In this document: piece after piece, positions 22,268 through 28,553 of the stretch
Position numbering within the stretch: the first letter of the stretch is position 1
Layout: each line of letters opens with the position of its first letter
IMG/VR virus record: IMGVR_UViG_3300007963_000011
Span: 1 to 40,010 of that record
DNA length: 40,010 bases
Strand: one strand, 5' to 3'
Source: a virus
Notes under the pieces: model-generated
The model's database searches: none
What the model was told of the DNA's origin: nothing
Seen by the model: only the letters and a program-made list of their open reading frames with translations
Position numbers and translations under genes: made by a program

Positions 22268-22849
22268 TTATCTTACCACGTTTAACGCACCATTGTCCGT
22301 GTCGAACTCAAAGTCTACAAGTTTTTGCTGCTCTTCCAACCACTTGGTATCCTTCGTATCAACCCTGACGTTCTCCCTGTTGAATGTATCCATCTCCTCG
22401 GCTGTCTGTAGCCAAGCGAGTAGCTCTCCCTTCCATACGGACGAGTCCGCAAACTCATACTGTAGTTCTCTAGCTTTAATTTGGTTGCGTGTGGTGTCCT
22501 TGAAGTAAATCAAGACACCAGCGTTTGTCTTGCGTAGCGCAACCTGAGTGCGTAGTTCCCCATAGATTGGCCCGTATTCCGCAGAGTTATCGACAAGAAA
22601 CTTGAAGCCGTCGGTTAACTTTACATAGAGAGTGTTGACTGTGTAGCCTGTCTCCTCCGCTGTGATTACGATATCCTTCTGACCATTAAGTAACTTATCC
22701 AAGATAGGCTTTATCTTGTAAGCACTGGTCGGACTGTACGTCGAGCGAGAAACTGCAGACTTGGTTCGCATTTTACGCAAGAGTGCGGAGTGATCCTCTA
22801 GGGTTGCGGCTTTTGCGCGTATCTTATCTGTATTGTTTATATCATCCAT
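22268..22849 (-). CDS. Hypothetical protein (193 aa)
   Basis: I prefer the ATG at 22849 (MDDINNTDKIRAKAATLEDH) to the in-frame ATG at 22888, because the longer start would lie inside the candidate structured RNA at 22861-22936. The protein has a basic N-terminal region (LLRKMRTKSAVSRSTYSPTS), a beta-rich centre (DIVITAEETGYTVNTLYVKL) and a C-terminal helical part rich in Trp and acidic residues. The centre could be a small DNA-binding or cystatin-like fold, but I do not recognise the family. It is followed 7 bases later by a membrane micro-gene. Confidence 0.7.
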   Translation of the reverse strand: MDDINNTDKIRAKAATLEDHSALLRKMRTKSAVSRSTYSPTSAYKIKPILDKLLNGQKDIVITAEETGYTVNTLYVKLTDGFKFLVDNSAEYGPIYGELRTQVALRKTNAGVLIYFKDTTRNQIKARELQYEFADSSVWKGELLAWLQTAEEMDTFNRENVRVDTKDTKWLEEQQKLVDFEFDTDNGALNVVR

Positions 22850-22860
22850 GTGTATAAAAT

Positions 22861-22936
22861 AGGGTAGCGTAGTGTTTCTCACGGCCATGATTAAGCCGGT
22901 TCGTACATCTCGTACGACACCATGCTACGCTACCCT
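22861..22936 (-). ncRNA. Candidate three-way-junction RNA, copy A
   Basis: On the leftward strand a 12-bp perfect stem (AGGGTAGCGTAG with CTACGCTACCCT) encloses two hairpins: 22901-22917 (UCGUAC, loop GAGAU, GUACGA) and 22882-22898 (CGGC with GCCG). Joining segments are CAUGGUG before the first hairpin and GAAACA directly against the closing strand. It starts 7 bases after a stop codon and ends 11 bases before the next ATG. The plan, loop and joining motifs match the copy at 18146-18229, while the stem sequences differ, as expected of a selected RNA structure. Confidence 0.5.
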
Positions 22937-22943
22937 TGTTTAC

Positions 22944-23369
22944 TTAGGCCTCCTTCTCGGCGGCCATCAGTTCCTCCATGCGAGCAAGGACAGCTTTGCC
23001 CTCGTCGAATTCGCCAGCAGCAAAGTATGCCTTGGCCTTCTTGAACAGTTTGCCGGGAGTCTCCCCGCCACCTGCTTCTGGAGTCCACTTGTCTGCGTCC
23101 TCCTTGGAGTAGATCACCAAGTCAGGGTACTTCTCCGTCAACTCGGCCCGTAGCTCATCAGTCGTCTTGCCGTTAGGCTTCAACGAGTTCTTTACCGTAG
23201 ACCGAATTCGTGCGCTAACCTGCTGGTTCAGCAAGCCTAGCGTTTTTGCCTCACCGTACCTAGAAACTACGTCTGCTGTAGTCTTGAACTCTGGTACATG
23301 GAACTTGAAGTCTTTCCAATCTCCCGACTGGAAATGCTCCACCTCGTATGTGGTATCTATCGTTTGCAT
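22944..23369 (-). CDS. Hypothetical protein, first gene after the sigma-54-like promoter (141 aa)
   Basis: Reads MQTIDTTYEVEHFQSGDWKD, then FKFHVPEF, a helical segment (VVSRYGEAKTLGLLNQQVSA) with a basic run RIRSTVKNSLKPNGK, then an acidic helical C-terminus (FDEGKAVLARMEELMAAEKEA). A GAGAGATAAA stretch lies just before the ATG, giving a fair ribosome binding site. I recognise no family. Its place directly behind the hairpin-rich leader and the candidate -24/-12 promoter suggests it is strongly or conditionally expressed, perhaps a nucleic-acid-binding regulator (inference). Confidence 0.7.
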   Translation of the reverse strand: MQTIDTTYEVEHFQSGDWKDFKFHVPEFKTTADVVSRYGEAKTLGLLNQQVSARIRSTVKNSLKPNGKTTDELRAELTEKYPDLVIYSKEDADKWTPEAGGGETPGKLFKKAKAYFAAGEFDEGKAVLARMEELMAAEKEA

Positions 23370-23457
23370 TTTATCTCTCTGTTACTTTCGCGCAGTTAAC
23401 TGTTAGCGCAAAAAATTTAATTGTTGTTAAGGGAAAATCCTTTAACATGTAGTATTA
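23370..23457 (-). promoter_or_regulatory. Leader between the -24/-12 site and the 22944-23369 gene
   Basis: A start about 12 bases after the -12 element would lie near 23447, giving a leader of some 78 bases. It holds a hairpin TTAAAGGA...TCCCTTAA (about 23426-23444) and a GCGC-flanked AGTTAACTGTTA segment near 23391-23410 whose AACTGTTA is complementary to TAACAGTT near 23482, just upstream of the promoter. The final bases GAGAGATAAA precede the ATG. Confidence 0.35.
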
Positions 23458-23474
23458 AGCAGGAAGCGTGCCAA
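23458..23474 (-). promoter_or_regulatory. Near-consensus sigma-54 (-24/-12) promoter
   Basis: On the leftward strand the sequence is TTGGCACGCTTCCTGCT. Against the sigma-54 consensus TTGGCACG-N4-TTGCT it differs in one base, and the GG and GC doublets have the required spacing. It lies in the gap between the sigma-54-activator-type AAA+ gene and the gene it would transcribe. The 9-base core should appear by chance less than once in a window of this size, and this copy is intergenic and correctly oriented. Function depends on a host sigma-54. Confidence 0.5.
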
Positions 23475-23503
23475 ACCCGGTTAACAGTTGAATGTTTTTT
23501 CTT

Positions 23504-23550
23504 AGCCTACAGGCTGTAAGCAATTTCCTTACAAGGAAAGACAAGCTTAC
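23504..23550 (-). repeat. Adjacent hairpins upstream of the -24/-12 site
   Basis: Two hairpins lie side by side: AGCC-TACA-GGCT (23504-23515), and an outer GTAAGC/GCTTAC stem (23516-23521 with 23545-23550) enclosing TTTCCTT/AAGGAAA (23524-23530 with 23533-23539). Neither is followed on the leftward strand by a T-run, so they do not look like ordinary terminators. They may be activator or bending-protein sites, or a folded leader. Confidence 0.45.
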
Positions 23551-23561
23551 TTTAAGTGCAA

Positions 23562-23598
23562 GGCTTGGGCTATAGTGGGTCTCCTTATAGCCCAAGCC
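23562..23598. repeat. 13-bp perfect inverted repeat downstream of the AAA+ activator gene
   Basis: Arms GGCTTGGGCTATA (23562-23574) and TATAGCCCAAGCC (23586-23598) are separated by 11 bases. It is too long to be expected by chance in a gap of this size. It lies about 115-150 bases upstream of the transcription start inferred from the -24/-12 site, where enhancer-like sites for sigma-54 activators usually sit. It may instead end the transcript of the AAA+ gene, although no T-run follows on either strand. Confidence 0.6.
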
Positions 23599-23603
23599 GG
23601 AGC

Positions 23604-23630
23604 GAGTTGCACGACATGCACGAGTTGCAC
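23604..23630 (-). repeat. Three tandem 9-bp repeats (GTGCAACTC type)
   Basis: On the leftward strand the 27 bases read GTGCAACTC, GTGCATGTC, GTGCAACTC in direct tandem. The outer copies are identical and the middle differs at two places. The period of 9 bases is not a full helical turn. Together with the adjacent inverted repeat it may bind a regulator; iteron-like replication sites are another possibility. Confidence 0.5.
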
Positions 23631-23681
23631 AGTACACATGAATTCCGTTTTTACCTATCGCTGTGTTATGTGTACCGGTAG

Positions 23682-24455
23682 TTATCGGTCGCCCTCCCAA
23701 TGGAAGTCTAGGCTATGTGGGCCTAGGACTTTATACTGGGTTGCCAATCGGAGTAGCTCTCGGACATTGCCCCTCAGTAGGGGAGGGCGTACCCATTGGC
23801 TTGCCTTAGCCCCGGCATGGAGTAAGGCGAGGAAGTCCTCGTACTCTGCGTTGGTCAGGATATTCTTGAGGATAAGGCGGGCATCTTCCATACGCTCCCT
23901 CAACGGCTTTAGCTTTAACCTAAACGTGGCTATCCTATGGTACAGGTCATCACGGAAGTCAGAACCCAAACAGTTTGTAGCAAAGACAAACCTGCCTGTG
24001 AAGTCCGTGTCCTCGTTCTCCCCTATCCTACGAAATTTGCGGGTCTCTATCAGTCGCAACAGCATCACCTGTATCGCAGGGGTTATGTCTCCGATTTCGT
24101 CCAGAAAAAGCGTACCTTTGGAGGCAGCGACCAGCAGACCCATACGACTGCTGGTTGCCCCGCTGTAGCTTCCCTTTACATGGCCGAAGAGTTCGGCCTG
24201 TACCAAGGCGTCAGGCATAGCCGATAGATTCAAGGCTATAAACCTACCCGTGCGCCTACCGTGTAGCCTTTCCGCCACAAGTTCTTTACCCGTACCTGAC
24301 TCGCCCGTGATAAGGACAGACTCAGGCCTATGGGATAGCTTGTCCGCTGCCTCTAGCACACGCAGACAGTCGGCGTCTTGGGTTATAAACTTCCCCGTGT
24401 TGTAGGCTATGTTCTGTTTCTTGAGAACCTTGAGCTGGGCTTCTAGGCTAGGCAT
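23682..24455 (-). CDS. Stand-alone sigma-54-activator-type AAA+ ATPase (257 aa)
   Basis: Carries a full bacterial enhancer-binding AAA+ domain: Walker A GESGTGKE (51-58), ELFGHVKG, the sigma-54-contact loop GSYSGA at 95-100 (variant of GAFTGA), Walker B GTLFLDEIGD (114-123), the arginine-finger segment FRDDLYHRI (167-175), LKPLRERMED, and the sensor-II-type GNVRELLR (229-236). There is no N-terminal receiver or sensing domain and no C-terminal Fis-type helix-turn-helix, so it is only the motor. Family members use ATP to open sigma-54 promoters. A perfect AAGGAGG lies just before the ATG. It overlaps the upstream gene by 8 bases. Its downstream gap holds a -24/-12 promoter. A replication role cannot be excluded. 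Confidence 0.85.
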   Translation of the reverse strand: MPSLEAQLKVLKKQNIAYNTGKFITQDADCLRVLEAADKLSHRPESVLITGESGTGKELVAERLHGRRTGRFIALNLSAMPDALVQAELFGHVKGSYSGATSSRMGLLVAASKGTLFLDEIGDITPAIQVMLLRLIETRKFRRIGENEDTDFTGRFVFATNCLGSDFRDDLYHRIATFRLKLKPLRERMEDARLILKNILTNAEYEDFLALLHAGAKASQWVRPPLLRGNVRELLRLATQYKVLGPHSLDFHWEGDR

Positions 24456-25335
24456 TCTTGACCTCCTTAAACTTCTTGGTGACCAAAGTCTTGAAGGCTT
24501 TGTCTATCCCGTCTGTATCCGTAAGGCCAGAGACATCGTACCAGAATACCAGTTCGGCTTGGTCTTTCTGTATGGTAACGTCGGAGTCCTTGATCTCGCC
24601 CATGCTTATCTGTGTACCGTAGCCCCCGCTCTGGTGATAGCCGTACTGTATACGTATCTTCTCAGACTCCAGCTCTTGGAGGTGGAAGAGAAACCTACGC
24701 ATCATAAACGTAGCGCACATGGCGATACACAGTCTATCGGCGTCGATCATCTCTTGGAAGTCCTTGAGCTTGACGTAGGTTATGTGAACACCACCGCTAC
24801 CGCTACAGGGGAAGGTAGCTATGACCTCGCAACTGTAGCCCATGGTTTCTAGGTGGTCTACCGCCTTGTATATCAAGGCTCCCCTATGGAAGTAACACTC
24901 CTCCGGTATGCCGTTATGATTCCAACAGTTGACGTAGATGGTAAGCAGGCGTTTGCCTTGGGTTATAACGGTATCGCTTTCCTCTTCCTCTAGGAAGTGT
25001 TCGGGGCTAGCGTCAGTTGTCGCTGCCTCTATGTTTACCACACCACCTGCTATAGTGGGTACGTAGTCGGTAAGGTACTCTTCGAGTGGGGCTATGGCCT
25101 CGACGATAGCTTCGTCTACCTTTGTTTTCTCTAGCCTATCCAGACCCCAACCTCCTGCGTCAAGCAGGAAGACAGCCTCCGTCCATGACTGCGTACCGTA
25201 CCAGTCGTCGTTGTCTGCATCCTTGTGGGATGCGTAGCTGTTCAGGATTTTCTTATGTTCGCTACGTACTGGGTCTTTGTCTAGGGCAGAGCGGAACTCA
25301 TCCCATGAGTATATGGTTTTGGTTAAGTCTTTCAT
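24448..25335 (-). CDS. DUF7192-like protein, possible partner of the MoxR-type ATPase (295 aa)
   Basis: The N-terminus has SWTEAVFLLDAGGWGLDRLE. The core from about residue 135 reads RLLTIYVNCWNHNGIPEECY, then FHRGALIYKAVDHLETMGYS and CEVIATFPCSGSGG, and ends in a helix IAMCATFMMRRFLFHLQELE and GYHQSGGYGTQ. It recalls phage proteins listed as DUF7192, and the alternating strand-helix order suggests a degenerate von Willebrand A-like fold without a clear MIDAS (DxSxS). Genes for MoxR ATPases are usually next to vWA partners, and this one starts 3 bases after the MoxR-like stop. I propose the two act together on a protein or DNA complex; the target is unknown. Confidence 0.6.
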   Translation of the reverse strand: MKDLTKTIYSWDEFRSALDKDPVRSEHKKILNSYASHKDADNDDWYGTQSWTEAVFLLDAGGWGLDRLEKTKVDEAIVEAIAPLEEYLTDYVPTIAGGVVNIEAATTDASPEHFLEEEESDTVITQGKRLLTIYVNCWNHNGIPEECYFHRGALIYKAVDHLETMGYSCEVIATFPCSGSGGVHITYVKLKDFQEMIDADRLCIAMCATFMMRRFLFHLQELESEKIRIQYGYHQSGGYGTQISMGEIKDSDVTIQKDQAELVFWYDVSGLTDTDGIDKAFKTLVTKKFKEVKNA

Positions 25336-25338
25336 GGT

Positions 25339-26415
25339 TCAGAAGGGTACATCGTTGTCGTCTAGGATTTCCTTAACGTCTTTGGGTACGTCAGGTTTCG
25401 ATTCTTTCTTGGACTTGTACTCATCAGAGGCCAAGTCTTTGATTTCGTGGCTGGGCTTCCGTATGTCCACACGCTTCTCGGTGTAGATTTCCAGTAGCCT
25501 ACGTTTCTGCTCGCCCTTGACCGAGCGAAACACCGTAGCGTCCAAGGCTGCGAACTCATCCCACCCTGCCTTAGCCATTAGGTTTACACATTGGCGTAGG
25601 TTGCGGGTCGCAAAGATTACCCGTATCTTATGAGTCTGGGCGTAGTCTCGCATCGCTTGGAACCTATCGATGAACTTATCGAACTGACTCTGGGTTATCT
25701 TCGGCTCGTCTACGGATTTGTATAGGCCAAGTGTCCATAGCTTCTCTGCGTTAGCATCGTAAGGCCACTCGACGCAGACGAACTCGTTGAGGAGGGCTAC
25801 GTCTAGGGCGTTGCGTCCTATGTATTCCCTGTCTGGCCCTAGTCCCCACGTGTTTGCAGTACACATGAGGTGGCACTTGGGGTTGACCTCCTGCATACCG
25901 TACGGCATGTAGATATGACCGGAGAGTATGCCCTTGATAATCATTAGCACGTTCGAGTTGCCGTTGTCTATCTCATCGATGACAGCTAGGCCACCCTCTT
26001 GGATTATCTTAGTGAACACACCGGGGACGTAGTTACCCGTGGCATTGTTGAAGCCTATCAGGTCATGGGTCGCTGTCTGTTTGTTGACTTGCCGTATAGC
26101 GTAGTGCTTGCAGCCTAGGGCTTTCTTGACTGCGTGGGTTACGCGAGTTTTACCGCTGCCCGTAGGCCCGATAATCATAGCGGGTTCTCCCGAACCCATC
26201 ACCTCTATCAAAGGTTTCAGTTGGTAGTGCTGACCCTTGACGCTGGTGTAGTTGACTACGTTATTGCTAACGTGCTGCTTAATCTCCAAGACTACGTTCT
26301 GTTGTGTAGTCTCGGCGATTCGTGTGTCTAGCTCGCTGAACTTGGTAGCGAACTCTTCCTTGACGGAGGATAGAATCTCCTCGGTCATACCTTTTATCCA
26401 ATTATTTTCTGTCAT
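25339..26415 (-). CDS. MoxR/CobS-like AAA+ ATPase (358 aa)
   Basis: The N-terminal about 50 residues form a coiled coil. It is followed by Walker A at residues 83-90 (GPTGSGKT), ATHDLIGFNNATGNYVPGVF (substrate-loop region), Walker B GGLAVIDEID (141-150), the sensor strand CHLMCTANTWG and a second-half segment ALLNEFVCVEWPYD. The acidic C-terminus ends KEILDDNDVPF. The order matches the MoxR/CobS branch of AAA+ proteins, which act as chaperone-like remodelers and are common in phages without a known target. AAGGAG before the ATG supports the start. It overlaps the upstream gene by 14 bases and lies directly before its presumed partner gene. Confidence 0.85.
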   Translation of the reverse strand: MTENNWIKGMTEEILSSVKEEFATKFSELDTRIAETTQQNVVLEIKQHVSNNVVNYTSVKGQHYQLKPLIEVMGSGEPAMIIGPTGSGKTRVTHAVKKALGCKHYAIRQVNKQTATHDLIGFNNATGNYVPGVFTKIIQEGGLAVIDEIDNGNSNVLMIIKGILSGHIYMPYGMQEVNPKCHLMCTANTWGLGPDREYIGRNALDVALLNEFVCVEWPYDANAEKLWTLGLYKSVDEPKITQSQFDKFIDRFQAMRDYAQTHKIRVIFATRNLRQCVNLMAKAGWDEFAALDATVFRSVKGEQKRRLLEIYTEKRVDIRKPSHEIKDLASDEYKSKKESKPDVPKDVKEILDDNDVPF

Positions 26416-26698
26416 TTGTATTTTCTCCTTCCTCGTCTAACTCTTCTACGCAAAACTTCAGTATGTAATCATCTATATCTATGTGTATGTCTGTCTTAAA
26501 AGTTAGGCGTCCAAGAACAAAGCCTTTGTCCTTGTTGCCTAGGTTGCTACAGTTATCCAATGAGTAGCCCTTGATAAAACCCTTGTCCTGTAGAAAGCTC
26601 AGGATAGAGGGTACATGGCTTCTGCATGCGTGGAATAACTCCTCTTGATCTACCTGCAGTATGTAGCGGTGGTCTAATTCTATGTATTCTTTGTCCAT
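26402..26698 (-). CDS. Hypothetical acidic protein (98 aa)
   Basis: Begins MDKEYIELDHRYILQVDQEE, continues with a possible helix LFHACRSHVPSILSFLQDKG and beta-type segments (FVLGRLTFKTDIHIDIDDYI), and ends acidic (EELDEEGEN). No family is recognised. The ATG lies one base after the stop of the membrane micro-gene, and the end overlaps the MoxR-like gene by 14 bases, so it is part of the same operon. Confidence 0.65.
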   Translation of the reverse strand: MDKEYIELDHRYILQVDQEELFHACRSHVPSILSFLQDKGFIKGYSLDNCSNLGNKDKGFVLGRLTFKTDIHIDIDDYILKFCVEELDEEGENTNDRK

Positions 26699-26699
26699 G

Positions 26700-26792
26700 T
26701 TAGTAGAATAGCATGTGGCCTAGGGCAGTTCCGACTAGCCAACTTAGGACAGCCATGGCTAGCCATACCTTTGCCGGGATTGTGTTAGTCAT
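26700..26792 (-). CDS. Micro-protein with one membrane span (30 aa)
   Basis: A 30-codon frame with a strong AAGGAGG ribosome binding site a few bases before its ATG, overlapping the end of the upstream gene by 8 bases. The product reads MTNTIPAKVWLAMAVLSWLV, then GTALGHMLFY: a short polar start and one membrane span. The ribosome binding site makes this much better supported than most frames of this size. Possible roles include superinfection exclusion or modifying a host membrane protein, but nothing in the sequence decides. Confidence 0.65.
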   Translation of the reverse strand: MTNTIPAKVWLAMAVLSWLVGTALGHMLFY

Positions 26793-27003
26793 CTTCCCTC
26801 CTTATAGAGTTGTCCTTTGGTGTTTCTAAGGACTCAAGCCATATCATTTCGAGTACCGACCAGTTAAGGTTAACCGGACATGGCTCGTCTGTGATACCCC
26901 AAGTGCCTTGGCCTGCAGTTGACTGCAAACATTCTACACTTGATAGGCGTACTAACTCTCGGCTGCTTTCGGTATACTCTATGCAATGTCTTAGGCTATT
27001 CAT
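26785..27003 (-). CDS. Hypothetical protein (72 aa)
   Basis: The start overlaps the helicase stop, and an AGGAGG site inside the helicase's last codons lies just before the ATG. The protein is polar with several Cys and Trp (CIEYTESSREL, VECLQSTAGQGTWG, PCPVNLNWSVLEMIWLESLE) and an Arg/Glu/Asp-rich tail. It does not look like a known fold. Its 3' end carries the strong ribosome binding site for the membrane micro-gene. Confidence 0.6.
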   Translation of the reverse strand: MNSLRHCIEYTESSRELVRLSSVECLQSTAGQGTWGITDEPCPVNLNWSVLEMIWLESLETPKDNSIRREDD

Positions 27004-28546
27004 TTGTTTCCTCCTGTACTGTAAGGTTCTCGTCTTCTAGTTCTTGGTACTCGTTGTCGGATGCTATGTCCTGTTGTACCGTACCGTTAGTGAACACGTT
27101 GACCCAGTTTTCCTTTCGGCCTACGCTTGCGTTGATACAGTTTAGCTTAGCTTTGACTCGCTCGCATACTGTTTCCTCGATGGTGTCCTTGTACCATACG
27201 ACCTCTTGGGTTGTGTCCGAGATCGAGGTGATACGGTGGCCTCGGCCTAGTGCTTGGACTAAGTCTATGGCTGACCATGTGGGTGGTATGATTATGTGTC
27301 GTGGTCTACCCTCTTTGGAGTTGTGGTGTAGAGAGATGCCTACGCCACCTGATCGCATGGTGAAGAGTAGGACATCGGACTTACCCTCTTGGAACTTGGC
27401 TCGCTCCGCCTCACGCTTGGTGGGGGACTGGCCTCCGACTATATGGGATATCCTATCCTCGGACAAGCCTTCGTTACGCAGGGCTTTGTAGGCCAGACGC
27501 ATGGGATTAACAAAGTTAAACACCACGATAACCTGTCGCCCACGCTCCGCCATCTCTATCGCACGCTTAGCCATGCGTACAGCACGTACCTCTTCGGCTC
27601 CCTCGCGGAACTTTTGTATGGCAACTAGCATTTCGTTCGCGCCGAAGTTAGAGTTCCGCATCTGCTCTTCGCACTTGCGCTTGAAGGCTACGAAATAGCT
27701 ATCGTAGTGTTCGCGCTCGGCTGCTGTATCGAACTCGATGAGGCGACAGCGGGTATGAGTCTTGTGCTTGTAGCGTACCTTGGGTACAAAGACAGCGTAC
27801 GGTTTCATTGCGGTACGTAGCCTTTCCATGTGCGCTTGGCAGAGTTGGGTTGGCCTACCCCAGCGAGCTATGTTTTGCAGTAGTTGGGGTACGGTTTCTG
27901 TAGTGCAGGGTTCGCCGTAGTGTTCCATGCCTACGCCTTGGACTACGCTTCGCGCCTCGGATACTTTTTGGTAGGGTGTAGCCGAGATGAAGATACGCTT
28001 GACGCCTGCAGGGATAGACCACGAGAGCTGAGTCTGGGAAGAGGTGTCGTTCTTTAGGCCTTGGCACTCGTCGAAGACTACCAGCGAGGGTACACGTGTG
28101 GGCTTCCAAGCGTACACCTTGGAGTTATTGTACGGGTTCTTTGCGGACTCCCAGTAGAGGCTATTACCTAGCTTACCTCTGAATCCAGAGTACGACATAG
28201 GAAATATCTTGTGGGTTAGAGCAAACTGATTGATAACCTCTAGGGTCTGCGGGATTACTGCTGCTGGCGTAACCCATAGGATAGGCATAGGCCAGTCGGA
28301 CTGTATCTTAATCAGTTCGTTGTCGAGTAGGTACTTGATGACAGGGAGTACCATGTATGTTTTGCCTAGCCCAGCGTGGGCTTGCAGTAGTATCCCTTGT
28401 TGGGATTGTAGCTTACAGGCTGCGTCGGTTGCAGCCTTGATTTGGAAGGGCATATTCTCTACCCCTGCTTCATTGACTATCTTTTCAATAGCCTGTTGAA
28501 CTATGTCCGTACACTCAGGTACGGTATCTGTGTTTGTTGTTGTCAT
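26996..28546 (-). CDS. SNF2-type SF2 helicase (516 aa)
   Basis: Motif I is at about residues 56-63 (AHAGLGKT), motif Ia WVTPAAVI, motif II DECQ at 159-162, motif III SATP at 188-191. The second RecA-like half has IVVFNFVNP, LLFTMRSGGVGISLH (motif V) and motif VI QALGRGHR at 431-438. This is the usual set of phage SNF2-like translocases such as UvsW/RapA-type proteins, which can remodel replication forks, reverse branches or strip RNA polymerase. It begins 7 bases after the preceding stop and is coupled to the next gene by overlap. A role in replication-recombination is likely. Confidence 0.9.
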   Translation of the reverse strand: MTTTNTDTVPECTDIVQQAIEKIVNEAGVENMPFQIKAATDAACKLQSQQGILLQAHAGLGKTYMVLPVIKYLLDNELIKIQSDWPMPILWVTPAAVIPQTLEVINQFALTHKIFPMSYSGFRGKLGNSLYWESAKNPYNNSKVYAWKPTRVPSLVVFDECQGLKNDTSSQTQLSWSIPAGVKRIFISATPYQKVSEARSVVQGVGMEHYGEPCTTETVPQLLQNIARWGRPTQLCQAHMERLRTAMKPYAVFVPKVRYKHKTHTRCRLIEFDTAAEREHYDSYFVAFKRKCEEQMRNSNFGANEMLVAIQKFREGAEEVRAVRMAKRAIEMAERGRQVIVVFNFVNPMRLAYKALRNEGLSEDRISHIVGGQSPTKREAERAKFQEGKSDVLLFTMRSGGVGISLHHNSKEGRPRHIIIPPTWSAIDLVQALGRGHRITSISDTTQEVVWYKDTIEETVCERVKAKLNCINASVGRKENWVNVFTNGTVQQDIASDNEYQELEDENLTVQEETNE

Positions 28547-28553
28547 TTTTCTC

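Noticed and set aside
22861-22936. Hammerhead ribozyme or tRNA
   Set aside because: The three-way junction and GAAA recall a hammerhead and the 76-base length recalls a tRNA, but there is no CUGANGA core, no cleavage triplet, no 7-bp acceptor with T-loop, and no anticodon arm.
23570-23587. T7-like promoter resemblance on the leftward strand (TAAGGAGACCCACTATAG)
   Set aside because: 14 of 18 bases match the T7 consensus, but it lies in the stem-loop, no phage RNA polymerase gene is present, and the same 12-base core occurs in coding sequence at 25049-25060.
23455-23700. 81-codon leftward reading frame across the gap after the AAA+ activator gene
   Set aside because: It runs through the 13-bp inverted repeat, tandem repeats and candidate promoter, and its product does not look protein-like; the open frame is explained by the repeats.
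23575-24168. 197-codon rightward frame
   Set aside because: Antisense to the AAA+ activator gene, whose motifs are complete on the other strand.
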